64,000 nucleotides of DNA from an uncultured Bradyrhizobium sp. (lineage in GTDB: Bacteria; Pseudomonadota; Alphaproteobacteria; Rhizobiales; Xanthobacteraceae): positions 1-64,000 of the forward strand of contig NZ_CAKZHY010000053.1 in the NCBI RefSeq assembly GCF_936928535.1, written 5' to 3'. Position numbers and translations under genes: made by a program. The notes under the pieces were generated by a model. The model did not search any database. It saw only the letters and a program-made list of their open reading frames with translations, and was not told where the DNA came from. Below, one piece after another: positions 18,045 through 26,773 of this stretch. How positions within the stretch are numbered: the first letter of the stretch is position 1; the number at the start of each line of letters is the position of its first letter.

Positions 18045-18461
18045 CTATCGGCTCTCGATCAGCCAGTCGCTGACCAGCCGGACCGCCCCGCGCGTCCAGG
18101 AATAGTCTGCGCCCATGCGCAGACCGCTGTCGCCACGCGCCAGCACCGCACCGGTCACGGCATCACGGAGCTGGAAGCCGAGCGTATACTCGGTGCGGAT
18201 GACCCGCCGCACCACGCCGATCAGCCACTGATCCGCGCCGAGCTGGTGCGCGATCGGCGCCTCGCAACCACTGCAATCCCGCAAGGCATGGGCCCTCACC
18301 GCTCCGCCGCCTGCGCCTGCGACATCGACGATGCGGTAGCGGCCGGATTGGCCGAGTACGTCGCGCACACTGCCGGTCACCTCGGCTAGGTGCGACGCAT
18401 CCGACGTCGCCGAGGCAGTCACCGAGTCGGCGGTCATGTCCTTCAGCTCGAAATCGAACAT
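18045..18461 (-). CDS. Unknown protein of an exported-protein family, second of a tandem pair
   Basis: From ATG 18461 the product has 138 residues and begins directly with a mature-domain strand (MFDFELKDM). It has a Cys pair in RDCSGCE and ends VSDWLIESR. It resembles small periplasmic proteins of unknown function (DUF2380/DUF3280 type, from memory) that normally carry a signal peptide. No signal peptide is present unless translation begins at a non-standard codon upstream (residues LTPTALA precede the Met in frame). It follows the related gene by 17 bp, with the frames overlapping upstream. It may be N-terminally truncated. Confidence 0.6.
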   Translation of the reverse strand: MFDFELKDMTADSVTASATSDASHLAEVTGSVRDVLGQSGRYRIVDVAGAGGGAVRAHALRDCSGCEAPIAHQLGADQWLIGVVRRVIRTEYTLGFQLRDAVTGAVLARGDSGLRMGADYSWTRGAVRLVSDWLIESR

Positions 18462-18478
18462 GGCGAGTGCGGTTGGCG

Positions 18479-18916
18479 TCAGGGCTGAGCCAGCGCGGCC
18501 ATGATCTCGCGGGAAACGAACATCTCGGCGCGCTCCCAGGATTCGTCGTTGTCGCCACGGAAGGTGTAGAGCCTGTCCATCACGACCTTCCTGGCGCCGA
18601 CGTCGATCACCGCGACCTTGGCCCATTGCACCAGCGTGCTGGTCTTCTGGATGCCGCCGATCACCTTGAACGCCGCCCCCTCCTGCAACGACGGCGCCAG
18701 CCGATAGTGCGGGTCGGCGGCGATGTCGCGCCGGAGCGCGACCATGAACGCCTGCAGCCGCAGCTGATGGGCGGCGCTCTGGTCGACAGGCTCGGCCGAG
18801 GTGTCGGTGTAGCTGAAATCTTCGAGCGCGACAGTGCTCTCGGCGGCGACGGCCCGGCTGTCCAGCCCGGCCACGAGAAGAACAAGGAAACACAGCAACG
18901 ACAGGGTACGGCGCAT
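18479..18916 (-). CDS. Exported protein of unknown function, first of a tandem pair
   Basis: The 145-residue product has a clear signal peptide (MRRTLSLLCFLVLLVAG, cleavage likely after AVAA near residue 25). A small alpha/beta domain follows, with VALEDFSYTDTS at its start and WAKVAVIDVG later. It belongs to the same apparent family as the next gene. Such proteins occur beside two-component systems in alphaproteobacteria, and a divergent sensor kinase/regulator pair begins about 190 bp away. A link to periplasmic alcohol oxidation regulation is possible but unproven. Confidence 0.75.
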   Translation of the reverse strand: MRRTLSLLCFLVLLVAGLDSRAVAAESTVALEDFSYTDTSAEPVDQSAAHQLRLQAFMVALRRDIAADPHYRLAPSLQEGAAFKVIGGIQKTSTLVQWAKVAVIDVGARKVVMDRLYTFRGDNDESWERAEMFVSREIMAALAQP

Positions 18917-19103
18917 CGCGGACCTCGCATGATCGAAAGGCCCTAAGCTTAAGCGGGCGCTTGCTGCGCAGCAGCCGTGGCCATTCCGAGCCGTTCCGGG
19001 AAAATTTCACGACGTTGCACCGCGGCAAGGGTGCCGCTTTCCGCAGGCAGCGATCTGCCCTTTAATGCGCGGGCGACATTTCGTTCGCCCCGGGTGCCCG
19101 CCG

Positions 19104-20489
19104 ATGTGGAACCGCAAAAGATTCGATCTCAAGGTCCGCCTGACCTTGCGTGTGGCCGCCATTTCGGCCGCCTGCTTCGCCGCGATCTCAGCCTATTTCC
19201 TGATTACGGCCGACCGCGCCGCACATGCGCGCATCGACGATATTGCCGCCATCGTCGCGAAGACGTTGGAGCTGCAGCAAGGCAAGGTGCTTTGGACGGC
19301 GAGTCCGCGCGCAGACTTTCCCAACCTCGATCCGGTTTCGGCCTATGTGATGACACCCGGCCTCTGCCTGGCCTTCCGTGGCACAAGCGGCGACATGATC
19401 CAGCGCTTCTGCAGCGGCGCGCCGATCCCTGCCGACCCACCGCCGCAGATCTTCACGGCGTTCTACCACAGCCTGTTCGACCCCGGCCGCGAGGCGGCAC
19501 GGCCGGTGATCCTGCGCGGAGCGAAGCTGGGCGAGGCCGTAGTCTCGGTCGACCCGGCGGTGCAGACGGCCGAGGCCTGGCACGAGGCCGGCCGCCTGAT
19601 GCTGGCGCTGGCAATCGCACTGCCGCTGTTATGTGTGCTGGTCTATGCCGCGCTGGCCCGTGCCCTGCGCCCCACCCGCATGATCCGCACCGGCCTCGAA
19701 CGGATTGCCGCCAATGACCTCACCGCGCGGCTGCCGCCGTTCGACCTCGCCGAACTGTCAGCGGTGCGCGACGTCTTCAATCATCTCGCCGAAAGCCTCG
19801 ATACGGCGCTGGCCGAGCGCGCCGAGCTGACACGAAAACTAATCGCGCTGCAGGACGAAGAACGCCGCCATCTCGCCCGCGAGCTGCACGACGAGTTCGG
19901 CCAGTCGCTCGCCGCCATCCGCGCCCTCGCCTCCTCCGCCCGCCAGACCGCGGCACAGGAGTGTCCGTCCTTGCTCGGCGAATGCGACGGCATCGCACGG
20001 ACCGCATCAGGCATGATGGAGACGCTCCGCGGCGCGCTGTTCCGGCTGCGACCGCCCGATGTCGAAGAGCTTGGCCTGGTCGCCAGTCTCGAAGGCCTCG
20101 TTGCCGGTTGGAACGGGCGCAGCCGCGGCGAAACGCGCTTTGCGATCCGCTTCGACGGGACGTTCGAGACGCTGCCGGCCACGATCAGCGCGAGCCTTTA
20201 CCGCATCGTGCAGGAAGCGCTTACCAACGCCGCCAAGCACGCGGGCGCCACCAAGGTTACCCTCGAACTGACGATGCATGCCGACCAGATTACACTCGCC
20301 ATCGACGATGACGGACGCTCGACCGACCCGGCCGCGAAATCCGGCATGGGTCTGCTCGGCATGCGCGAGCGGGTCGCGGCGCTGCGCGGCCGGCTCAGCT
20401 TTGAGGCCGGACCGCAAGGCGGCACGGCGCTGCGCGTCGTCATTCCGCTGGTATCAGCAGGTCCACCGGCACTGGAGCACGCGGCATGA
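19104..20489 (+). CDS. Membrane sensor histidine kinase, NarX/HPK7 type
   Basis: From ATG 19104 the protein has 461 residues: a membrane helix (about 15-38), a periplasmic sensor region with Cys residues in GLCLAF and RFCSG, and a second helix (about 165-190). A HAMP segment follows, then a HisKA_3 dimerisation domain with the phospho-His262 (RELHDEFGQSL) and an HATPase domain with NAAKHA and GMGLLGMRER. This family phosphorylates LuxR-type response regulators. The next gene is exactly such a regulator, overlapping by 4 bp (ATGA). The signal is unknown. Confidence 0.92.
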   Translation: MWNRKRFDLKVRLTLRVAAISAACFAAISAYFLITADRAAHARIDDIAAIVAKTLELQQGKVLWTASPRADFPNLDPVSAYVMTPGLCLAFRGTSGDMIQRFCSGAPIPADPPPQIFTAFYHSLFDPGREAARPVILRGAKLGEAVVSVDPAVQTAEAWHEAGRLMLALAIALPLLCVLVYAALARALRPTRMIRTGLERIAANDLTARLPPFDLAELSAVRDVFNHLAESLDTALAERAELTRKLIALQDEERRHLARELHDEFGQSLAAIRALASSARQTAAQECPSLLGECDGIARTASGMMETLRGALFRLRPPDVEELGLVASLEGLVAGWNGRSRGETRFAIRFDGTFETLPATISASLYRIVQEALTNAAKHAGATKVTLELTMHADQITLAIDDDGRSTDPAAKSGMGLLGMRERVAALRGRLSFEAGPQGGTALRVVIPLVSAGPPALEHAA

Positions 20490-21139
20490 CTGCGACGATC
20501 CTGCTGGTCGACGACCATTCGGTGGTCCGCGAAGGCTATCGATCCGTGCTCCAGAAGCAGCCGGGCCTGCGCGTCATCGCGGAAGCCGGCGACGGCGCGG
20601 AGGCCTATCGCCTGTTCAAGTCGGAAGCGCCCGACCTCGTCATCATGGATCTCAGCATGCCCGGCATCGGCGGCGTCGAAGCCGTCAGGCGCATCCGGCA
20701 ATGGGACAAGGCGGCAAAGATCCTCGTCTTCACCATGCACGAGAATGCCGGCTTTGCCGTCCAGGCGATCCGCGCGGGCGCGCGAGGCTACGTCACCAAG
20801 ACCAGTCCGCCCGAGACGCTGGTGCGCGCGGTGATGGACGTGCTCGCCGGCAAGATCGCGATCAGCCCCGACATCGACCACGAGCTGGCGCTGAGCAGGA
20901 TCAGCGGCGAGAGCTCGGCCGCAGATGTCCTGACCCCCCGCGAGTTCGAGGTGCTGCGGCTACTGCTCGCCGAGAACACGACCGAGGAGATCGCCGAGAC
21001 GCTGCACGTCAGCCCGAAGACGGTGGCGAATTTGCACTCGCTGATCAAGGACAAGCTCGGCGTCGGCTCCGACATCGAGCTGGTCCGCCTGGCGCTGCGG
21101 CAAGGAATCTTGACTGAGCCCGATCTCGGCGAGACCTGA
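20486..21139 (+). CDS. NarL/LuxR-type response regulator
   Basis: The 217-residue protein has a receiver domain with DDH at the start, phospho-acceptor Asp55 (IMDLSMPG) and Lys in YVTKTSPP. A C-terminal LuxR helix-turn-helix follows (LTPREFEVLRLL through SPKTVANLHSLIKDKL, about residues 146-205). It is translationally coupled to the sensor kinase and is its probable partner. Possible targets include the neighbouring tandem exported-protein genes, which diverge from the kinase. Confidence 0.94.
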   Translation: MTATILLVDDHSVVREGYRSVLQKQPGLRVIAEAGDGAEAYRLFKSEAPDLVIMDLSMPGIGGVEAVRRIRQWDKAAKILVFTMHENAGFAVQAIRAGARGYVTKTSPPETLVRAVMDVLAGKIAISPDIDHELALSRISGESSAADVLTPREFEVLRLLLAENTTEEIAETLHVSPKTVANLHSLIKDKLGVGSDIELVRLALRQGILTEPDLGET

Positions 21140-21152
21140 TCACCCACGCGGA

Positions 21153-22136
21153 TCATTCGCGCGCGATGACCGAGTCCAGCCACGCGCAGTTCAGCGGCGG
21201 CACACGCGGATCGGGAACGCGCACGCCCCGCGCGGCCGCATCCATCCGCATCTCGCGCAGCCGCTTGCGCTGCTCTTCCGGCATGTTGAGCCGCTCGTGC
21301 CCCCATAGCGACGGACCATCGAAAGTCTCGTGCGGTTGCCACGTCTCCGGATCGATGATGCGCCCGCCCCAACCATATTCGATGAAGAAGCCGGACGGCG
21401 TGTTCACATAGAACGACGTCATGTGGTCGTTGGTGTGACGGCCCAGCGTGTAGACGACGCGGCCGTCTTCGAGCTGTGCGAGGTCGTAGCCCTGTCCGAC
21501 ATCATCGAGGCTGCCGAGTTCGACCATGAAATGATGCAGCGCCTTGCGACCGGAGCCAACCATCGCAAAGGAGTGGTGGCGGCCATTGACGTGGAAGAAA
21601 TAAAGCCCATAGGGCTTCAGTCCGAAATCGGAAACGTGGAAGCCGAGCACATCGCGGTAGAACGGCAACAACGGCTCGACATCCTCCACATTGAGCACCA
21701 CGTGTCCCATGCCGAGCGCGCCGGTGCGAAAGCCCGAGATGGGTCGACCGGGTTTGAAGGGTTCGGCCGCAAGCTCGGGCTTGCAGAAGGCTTCGAGCCG
21801 GTTGCCTGCGGGGTCAGTGAATGCAATCAGCTCGGCAACGTGCCGCTCATCAGCCAGCGCGCGCGAGCCGCGCGTCACCTTGACGCCATGGCTTTCCAGC
21901 CGCCCGGCCAATTGATCCAGCTCCGAGGTCGAGGGGACTTCCCAGCCCATCACCGCGAGCCCGGCATCGCTGCTGCCGTCGACGATCAGGCGCTGCTTGC
22001 GATCGTCCATACGGAAGGCGCGCATCTTGCCGCCGCGATCGACCTGCTGCATGCCCAGCAGTCCGGTTGCCATCCGGCTCCACTGGTCAAGCTGCGACGA
22101 ATTGATCCCGACATAGCCAAGCGCAGTGATTTCCAT
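21153..22136 (-). CDS. Extradiol ring-cleavage dioxygenase, BphC/type I (VOC fold)
   Basis: The 327-residue protein has two VOC modules. The iron ligands are visible at H145 (MGHVVLN), H202 (HHFMVEL) and E253 (FFIEYGWGG), with the spacing of 2,3-dihydroxybiphenyl 1,2-dioxygenases. It would open a catechol-type ring next to a hydroxyl using Fe(II) and O2. The ATG at 22136 has a strong GGGAGGAAA site. It is divergent from an IclR regulator and near a flavin hydroxylase and FAH-type hydrolase, which fits one aromatic pathway. The exact catechol is unknown. Confidence 0.9.
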   Translation of the reverse strand: MEITALGYVGINSSQLDQWSRMATGLLGMQQVDRGGKMRAFRMDDRKQRLIVDGSSDAGLAVMGWEVPSTSELDQLAGRLESHGVKVTRGSRALADERHVAELIAFTDPAGNRLEAFCKPELAAEPFKPGRPISGFRTGALGMGHVVLNVEDVEPLLPFYRDVLGFHVSDFGLKPYGLYFFHVNGRHHSFAMVGSGRKALHHFMVELGSLDDVGQGYDLAQLEDGRVVYTLGRHTNDHMTSFYVNTPSGFFIEYGWGGRIIDPETWQPHETFDGPSLWGHERLNMPEEQRKRLREMRMDAAARGVRVPDPRVPPLNCAWLDSVIARE

Positions 22137-22284
22137 CGAGTTTCCTCCCGAAGGCATCGCGCGCGCCGTAGTAGGGCGAACTTGATACCGGCCGAGCGCG
22201 CTCCTACGGTAGCGTTCCGCAATCGCTTCGCGTTCGCAAAGACGATAATAGCGCGGCCGTCGGCCACAAGGGAGGAAATACGAA

Positions 22285-23076
22285 GTGTCCAAGGAGCGGA
22301 CGCGGACCAGTCAGCCGCGACAGTCGGAGGGTGTCCGCGCCTTCAAGCGCGGGCTGGACGTGCTGCAGGAGGTCAACCGCTCGGGCGGCATCCGCGCCGG
22401 CGACGTCGCCCGCGCGCTCGACCTGCCCCGTCCGACCGTCTACCGCCTGCTCGAAACGCTGGAGGAACTTGGCTATATCGCCCGCAGCGCCAGCGACGAC
22501 CGCTTTCGCGTCACCCGGCTCGCTCTCAGCCTCGGCGATGGCTACGACCCCGGCGTGGTGATCTGCCAGGCGGCCGCGCCTTATCTCGCCGAGCTCAGCA
22601 AGACCCTGGTTTGGCCGGTCGACCTCTCGACCTACGAGAACGCCGCGATGGTGGTGCAGGAGACCACGCATTCACGCAGCCCGCTCTCGATCGATCGCGG
22701 CATGATCGGCAAGCGCCTGCCGATGCTGCGAACGTCGGCAGGCCGGGCCTATCTCGCCGCCTCCCCGGCACGCGAGCGCGATCTCATCGTCAGCCATCTG
22801 CGCCGCATCGATGAGGCCGACGACCGTCTCTTCCTGGACCAGGGCCGGCTCGATCAGATGATCTCCGAGACGCAAGCGCGAGGTTACGCGATCCGCAGTG
22901 AAGGTGAGTACAATCCGAAGACGGCATCAATCGCCGTGCCCATCGTGCGGAACGGGGTGGTCTACGGCTGCATCTCCATCATCTGGATCCGGTCAGCGCT
23001 GGGAATCGAGCAAGCCGTGACGCAATTCGTCAGCCAGCTTCAGGAGACGGCCGCGGCGATCCCCGTCGAGGTATAG
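22285..23076 (+). CDS. IclR family transcriptional regulator
   Basis: The 263-residue protein has an N-terminal winged helix (GGIRAGDVARALDLPRPTVYRLLETL, described in two parts: residues 35-45 and 46-60) and a C-terminal IclR effector domain with the conserved GRAYLAAS stretch. Translation starts at GTG 22285 with GGGAGGAAA upstream. It sits between the divergent dioxygenase and the hydroxylase on its own strand, and so is the likely local regulator. MhpR- and PcaU-like IclR proteins often respond to aromatic acids. Confidence 0.92.
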   Translation: MSKERTRTSQPRQSEGVRAFKRGLDVLQEVNRSGGIRAGDVARALDLPRPTVYRLLETLEELGYIARSASDDRFRVTRLALSLGDGYDPGVVICQAAAPYLAELSKTLVWPVDLSTYENAAMVVQETTHSRSPLSIDRGMIGKRLPMLRTSAGRAYLAASPARERDLIVSHLRRIDEADDRLFLDQGRLDQMISETQARGYAIRSEGEYNPKTASIAVPIVRNGVVYGCISIIWIRSALGIEQAVTQFVSQLQETAAAIPVEV

Positions 23077-23147
23077 GGGCGTCCGCTGGGCGGACACTTC
23101 GACCGGCGCCATTGAAGTGACGGCACCTGATGGGGAAGAGATGCCCC

Positions 23148-24644
23148 ATGCAAGATAAGTCCGCAACCGAAGAGTTTGACGTCGTCATTGTCGGACGTGG
23201 CCCGGTCGGCGCCACGCTCGCCAATCTGCTTGGCCTCTGCGGCGTGCGGACTCTGGTGCTGGAGCGTGAAGGGCGAACCTATCATCTGCCGCGCGCGGTC
23301 CATTTCGACGACGAATGCATGCGGGTGTTCCAGACCATTGGTCTGGCCGACGCCATCCTGCCGCATGTCATCCTCAGCCCCGGCATGCTGTTCCTCGACG
23401 GCCAGGGCAAGATGCTGCTCGACTGGTCGCGGCCGCAGACGCTGACGCCGATGGGCTGGAATCTCAGCTACCGCTTCCACCAGCCCGATCTCGAGGACGT
23501 GCTGATCGGCGGCCTTGCGCGCTGGCCGCACGTCAGCTTGCGCAGTCGTCGCGACGTCTTCGCGCTGGATCAGGATGCGAGCGGCGTGCGGGTCCGCTAC
23601 GAGGACCTCTCCAACGGCAAGCTCAGCGAGGTGCGCGCCCGCTATGTCGTCGGCTGCGATGGCGCGCGATCTCTGGTGCGCCGCTTCATCGGCTCGGGCA
23701 TGGACGATCTCGGCTTTCACGAGCGCTGGCTGGTGATCGACGTGCTGCTCAAGCGCGAGCGCGACGATCTCGGCGACTACAGCCTTCAGCATTGTGATGT
23801 CAGGCGGCCGGCGACCTATGTCCGGGGCACCGGCGCACGCAGGCGCTGGGAGATCACGGTCCTTCCCGAGGAAGATTCGAACGACGTCGCACAGCCCGCA
23901 AAGGTCTGGGAGTTGCTGTCGCGCTGGATCACGCCTGAGGATGCCGAGCTCGAGCGCGCCGCGGTCTACACCTTTCATTCCGTCATTGCGCAGCATTGGC
24001 GGAACGGCCGGCTGCTGCTCGCTGGCGATTCCGCGCACCAGACCCCGCCCTTCCTCGGCCAGGGGATGTGCGCCGGCATCCGCGATGCCGCCAATCTTGC
24101 GTGGAAGCTGGCCAGCGTCATCGGCGGCGGCGCTGATGCCTGCCTGCTCGACACCTATCAGGACGAGCGCCAGCCGCATGTGCGCGAGTTCATCGAGCTC
24201 GCTATTCGCCTAGGCGGCGTCATCAACACCAAGGCGATCGAGGCTGGCCTCGCTGCCGGCGAGGCGCGCGATAATGCGCCCGCGAAGCTCGAGGTGAAGA
24301 AGCCCCTGCTCGGCCCCAGGCCTGTGCCAGGTGATCTGCCTCTCGCTGGACATCTCGCGCCGCAGTTCAAGCTGAAGGACGGCAGCCGCAGCGACGACCG
24401 GACCGGCTACAGCCACCTGCTGATTGTCGACAGCATCGCGCGCTTCGCTCATTCGCAGGCCGGGATCAACATCCTCACCGGTGACGATGCCGAGGGCATC
24501 GACCCTTGGCTGCGCGAGCACGGCATCATCGCCGCGCTCGTTCGCCCCGACCGCTACATCCGCGCCGGCGCCCGTAACGATGCCGAGCTCGACCGGCTCG
24601 TCGCCACGATCGGGCCTTCAACCCATGTGCCGTCCGCGGCCTGA
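23148..24644 (+). CDS. FAD-dependent aromatic hydroxylase, MhpA-like
   Basis: The 498-residue flavoprotein has the FAD-binding GRGPVGATLA loop near residue 17 and the conserved DG pair in YVVGCDGARS. The second FAD motif LLAGDSAHQTPPFLGQGM lies near residue 293, and a thioredoxin-like C-terminal domain follows. This is the class A monooxygenase layout of 3-(3-hydroxyphenyl)propionate hydroxylase (MhpA) and relatives, which hydroxylate phenols ortho to an existing OH. Its product would be a substrate for the neighbouring extradiol dioxygenase. ATG 23148 is preferred over 23130 because GGGGAAGAG precedes it. The substrate is inferred. Confidence 0.9.
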   Translation: MQDKSATEEFDVVIVGRGPVGATLANLLGLCGVRTLVLEREGRTYHLPRAVHFDDECMRVFQTIGLADAILPHVILSPGMLFLDGQGKMLLDWSRPQTLTPMGWNLSYRFHQPDLEDVLIGGLARWPHVSLRSRRDVFALDQDASGVRVRYEDLSNGKLSEVRARYVVGCDGARSLVRRFIGSGMDDLGFHERWLVIDVLLKRERDDLGDYSLQHCDVRRPATYVRGTGARRRWEITVLPEEDSNDVAQPAKVWELLSRWITPEDAELERAAVYTFHSVIAQHWRNGRLLLAGDSAHQTPPFLGQGMCAGIRDAANLAWKLASVIGGGADACLLDTYQDERQPHVREFIELAIRLGGVINTKAIEAGLAAGEARDNAPAKLEVKKPLLGPRPVPGDLPLAGHLAPQFKLKDGSRSDDRTGYSHLLIVDSIARFAHSQAGINILTGDDAEGIDPWLREHGIIAALVRPDRYIRAGARNDAELDRLVATIGPSTHVPSAA

Positions 24645-24668
24645 CCAACCATCTCTCAAGGGCATCTC

Positions 24669-25520
24669 ATGAAACTGCTTTCTTTCATCGCCAAAGGCCG
24701 CGCTTCCTTCGGGGCCGTCACGGACAACGGCGTCGTCGATCTCGGCAAGCGCATGGCGGGGTGCGCCACCCTGCGGCAGTTGCTCGAAGCTGGCCGCGTT
24801 GCAGAGGCTGCAAAGCTTGTGGCGGCCGGCGCGCCTGATCATAAGCTCGAAGCGATCAGTTTCGCGCCCGTCATTCCCGATCCCGGCAAGATCATCTGCG
24901 TCGGCCTCAACTATCGCGACCACGTCGCCGAAACGGGGCGCACAGTCACCGAGAAGCCGGCACTGTTCGTCCGCTTTCCCTGTAGCCAGGTCGGCCATCT
25001 CGAGTCGATCGTGAAGCCCAAAGTCAGCGACGATTTCGACTACGAGGGTGAGCTCGCACTCGTCATCGGCAAGCAAGGCCGCCACATCCCCGCGAGCGAT
25101 GCGCTCGACCATATCGCCGGCTATGCCTGCTACAATGAGGGTAGCATCCGCGACTGGCAGCGTCACACCAGCCAGTTCCTCTCCGGCAAGACTTTTGCCG
25201 AGAGCGGCAGCTTTGGACCATGGCTGGTGACGGCGGACGAGATTCCCGATCCATCGAAGCTGACGCTTCAGACGCGGCTCAACGGCGCCGTGGTGCAGGA
25301 CACGACGACCGATCGCCTGATCACCGCCATCCCTGAGTTGATCGCCTACATCTCGACGATCTGCCCGCTCGCGCCCGGCGACGTCATCGTCACGGGGACG
25401 CCCGGCGGCGTCGGCGCCAAGCGCACGCCGCCGTTGTGGATGCGCCCCGGCGACACCGTCGAGGTCGAGATCTCCGACATCGGAATCTTGCGCAACAAGG
25501 TCATCGCCGAGGCGGCCTGA
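24669..25520 (+). CDS. Fumarylacetoacetate hydrolase (FAH) family protein
   Basis: The 283-residue protein has the FAH fold: the strand GLNYRDHVAETG near residue 80, and metal-binding acids in FDYEGELALVIG near 120. GTPGGVG near residue 240 precedes a C-terminal DTVEVEI strand. Members hydrate or hydrolyse ring-cleavage products such as acylpyruvates or 2-hydroxy-dienoates with Mg2+. It follows the hydroxylase by 24 bp on the same strand, so it probably processes the ring-fission product in the pathway. Confidence 0.92.
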   Translation: MKLLSFIAKGRASFGAVTDNGVVDLGKRMAGCATLRQLLEAGRVAEAAKLVAAGAPDHKLEAISFAPVIPDPGKIICVGLNYRDHVAETGRTVTEKPALFVRFPCSQVGHLESIVKPKVSDDFDYEGELALVIGKQGRHIPASDALDHIAGYACYNEGSIRDWQRHTSQFLSGKTFAESGSFGPWLVTADEIPDPSKLTLQTRLNGAVVQDTTTDRLITAIPELIAYISTICPLAPGDVIVTGTPGGVGAKRTPPLWMRPGDTVEVEISDIGILRNKVIAEAA

Positions 25521-25561
25521 CCACCGCAACCGATCAATCGACGATAAAATCAGGAAACGCC

Positions 25562-26770
25562 ATGGCCATCACCCGCACGACATCAACCGCCATCCTGCTG
25601 ATCACGTTGGCGCTGCCAGGCGCCGCGCGCGCCGAGATCAAGGGCGATGCCGTCCGCGTCGGTGTCCTCACCGACATGAACGGCATTTTCGCGACCGCGA
25701 TGGGCCCTGGCTCGGTCGAGGCAGCGCGGATGGCGGCGGAGGAGTTCGGCGGCAAGATCAATGGCAAGCCGATCGAGATCTTGCAGGCCGATCACCAAAA
25801 CAAGCCAGACCTCGCGGCCTCGCTGGCGCGCAAATGGTTCAGCGACGGCGTACAGGCGATCGCCGATGGTGGCAGCTCGGGCGCGGCGCTCGCGGTGCAG
25901 GAACTGGTGCGCGGCAACGGAAAGATATTTTTGGTCTCCGGCGCTGGCGCCAACCAGCTCACTGACGAGGCCTGCGCGCCGTCCAGCGTCCAGTGGACCC
26001 AGGATGCCTACTCCACCGCCACTGCGGTCGTCTCCGGCGTCATGCAGACCAGCAAGGAGCCGTGGTTCTTCATCACAGGCGATTACGCCTTCGGGCACTC
26101 CATCGAGGCGACCGCACGCGACCGTATCGCCGCACTTGGGGGCAAGGTCGCCGGCAGCGTCAAGGCCCAGCTCGGCACGCCCGATTACTCCTCGTTCCTG
26201 CTGCAGGCACAGTCATCGGGCGCCAAGATCCTCGCGATCAACGTCGCCGGCGACAATGCCACCGCGATCAAGCAGGCGGAGGAATTCGGTCTTGCCGACC
26301 AGGGCATCAAGATCGTTCCGATGTCGTTCCAGAACGTCGACATCGCGGCTGTCGGCCTGAAGGCGACCCGCGGCGACCTCATCGTGACCTCCTTCTTCGA
26401 GGACGTCTCACCGGCTGCACGAAAATTCTCCGATGCGTTCTATGCCCGCCGAAAGGCAATGCCCTCGCAGATCCAGGCCGGCGTCTATTCCGCCGTGCGC
26501 CACTATCTGCAGGCCGTGAAGGATACCGACTCCGACGACAGCGCGACAGTGATGGCCAGGATGAAGGCGACGCCGGTGTCGGACGCCTACACGACGAGCG
26601 GCCACATCCGTGAGGACCAGCGCATGGTGCACGATCTCTATCTCGTGCAGGTCAAGACGCCGGATGAGTCGAAGGGCCCGTGGGACTTCGTGAAGCTGGT
26701 CGCGACCATCCCGCCCGACCAGGCCTTCCGCCCGCTTGACCGCAGCAAATGCAGCCTGGTGGGGAAATAA
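25562..26770 (+). CDS. Branched-chain amino acid type ABC transporter substrate-binding protein
   Basis: The 402-residue product has a signal peptide (cleavage likely after ARA near residue 22). A Peripla_BP_6 type I periplasmic binding fold follows, with VGVLTDMNG at the start and the ADGGSSGAALAVQ loop near residue 110. These receptors in Bradyrhizobium often bind aromatic acids and related compounds. It follows the FAH gene by 41 bp, but no permease or ATPase genes are present in the window, so it is an orphan receptor that must share a transporter or has partners elsewhere. Confidence 0.9.
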   Translation: MAITRTTSTAILLITLALPGAARAEIKGDAVRVGVLTDMNGIFATAMGPGSVEAARMAAEEFGGKINGKPIEILQADHQNKPDLAASLARKWFSDGVQAIADGGSSGAALAVQELVRGNGKIFLVSGAGANQLTDEACAPSSVQWTQDAYSTATAVVSGVMQTSKEPWFFITGDYAFGHSIEATARDRIAALGGKVAGSVKAQLGTPDYSSFLLQAQSSGAKILAINVAGDNATAIKQAEEFGLADQGIKIVPMSFQNVDIAAVGLKATRGDLIVTSFFEDVSPAARKFSDAFYARRKAMPSQIQAGVYSAVRHYLQAVKDTDSDDSATVMARMKATPVSDAYTTSGHIREDQRMVHDLYLVQVKTPDESKGPWDFVKLVATIPPDQAFRPLDRSKCSLVGK

Positions 26771-26773
26771 CGC

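Noticed and set aside
22214..22239. GTTCCGCAA and GTTCGCAA direct repeats as IclR operators
   Set aside because: Short, inexact and in GC-rich DNA where such matches are frequent.
21330..22814. Plus-strand frame of 494 codons over the dioxygenase and IclR genes
   Set aside because: Antisense to the dioxygenase and out of frame with IclR; no family resemblance.
23081..23095. GTCCGC-N3-GCGGAC hairpin after the IclR gene as a terminator
   Set aside because: No T-run follows and it may as well be an IclR-type site; not enough to list.
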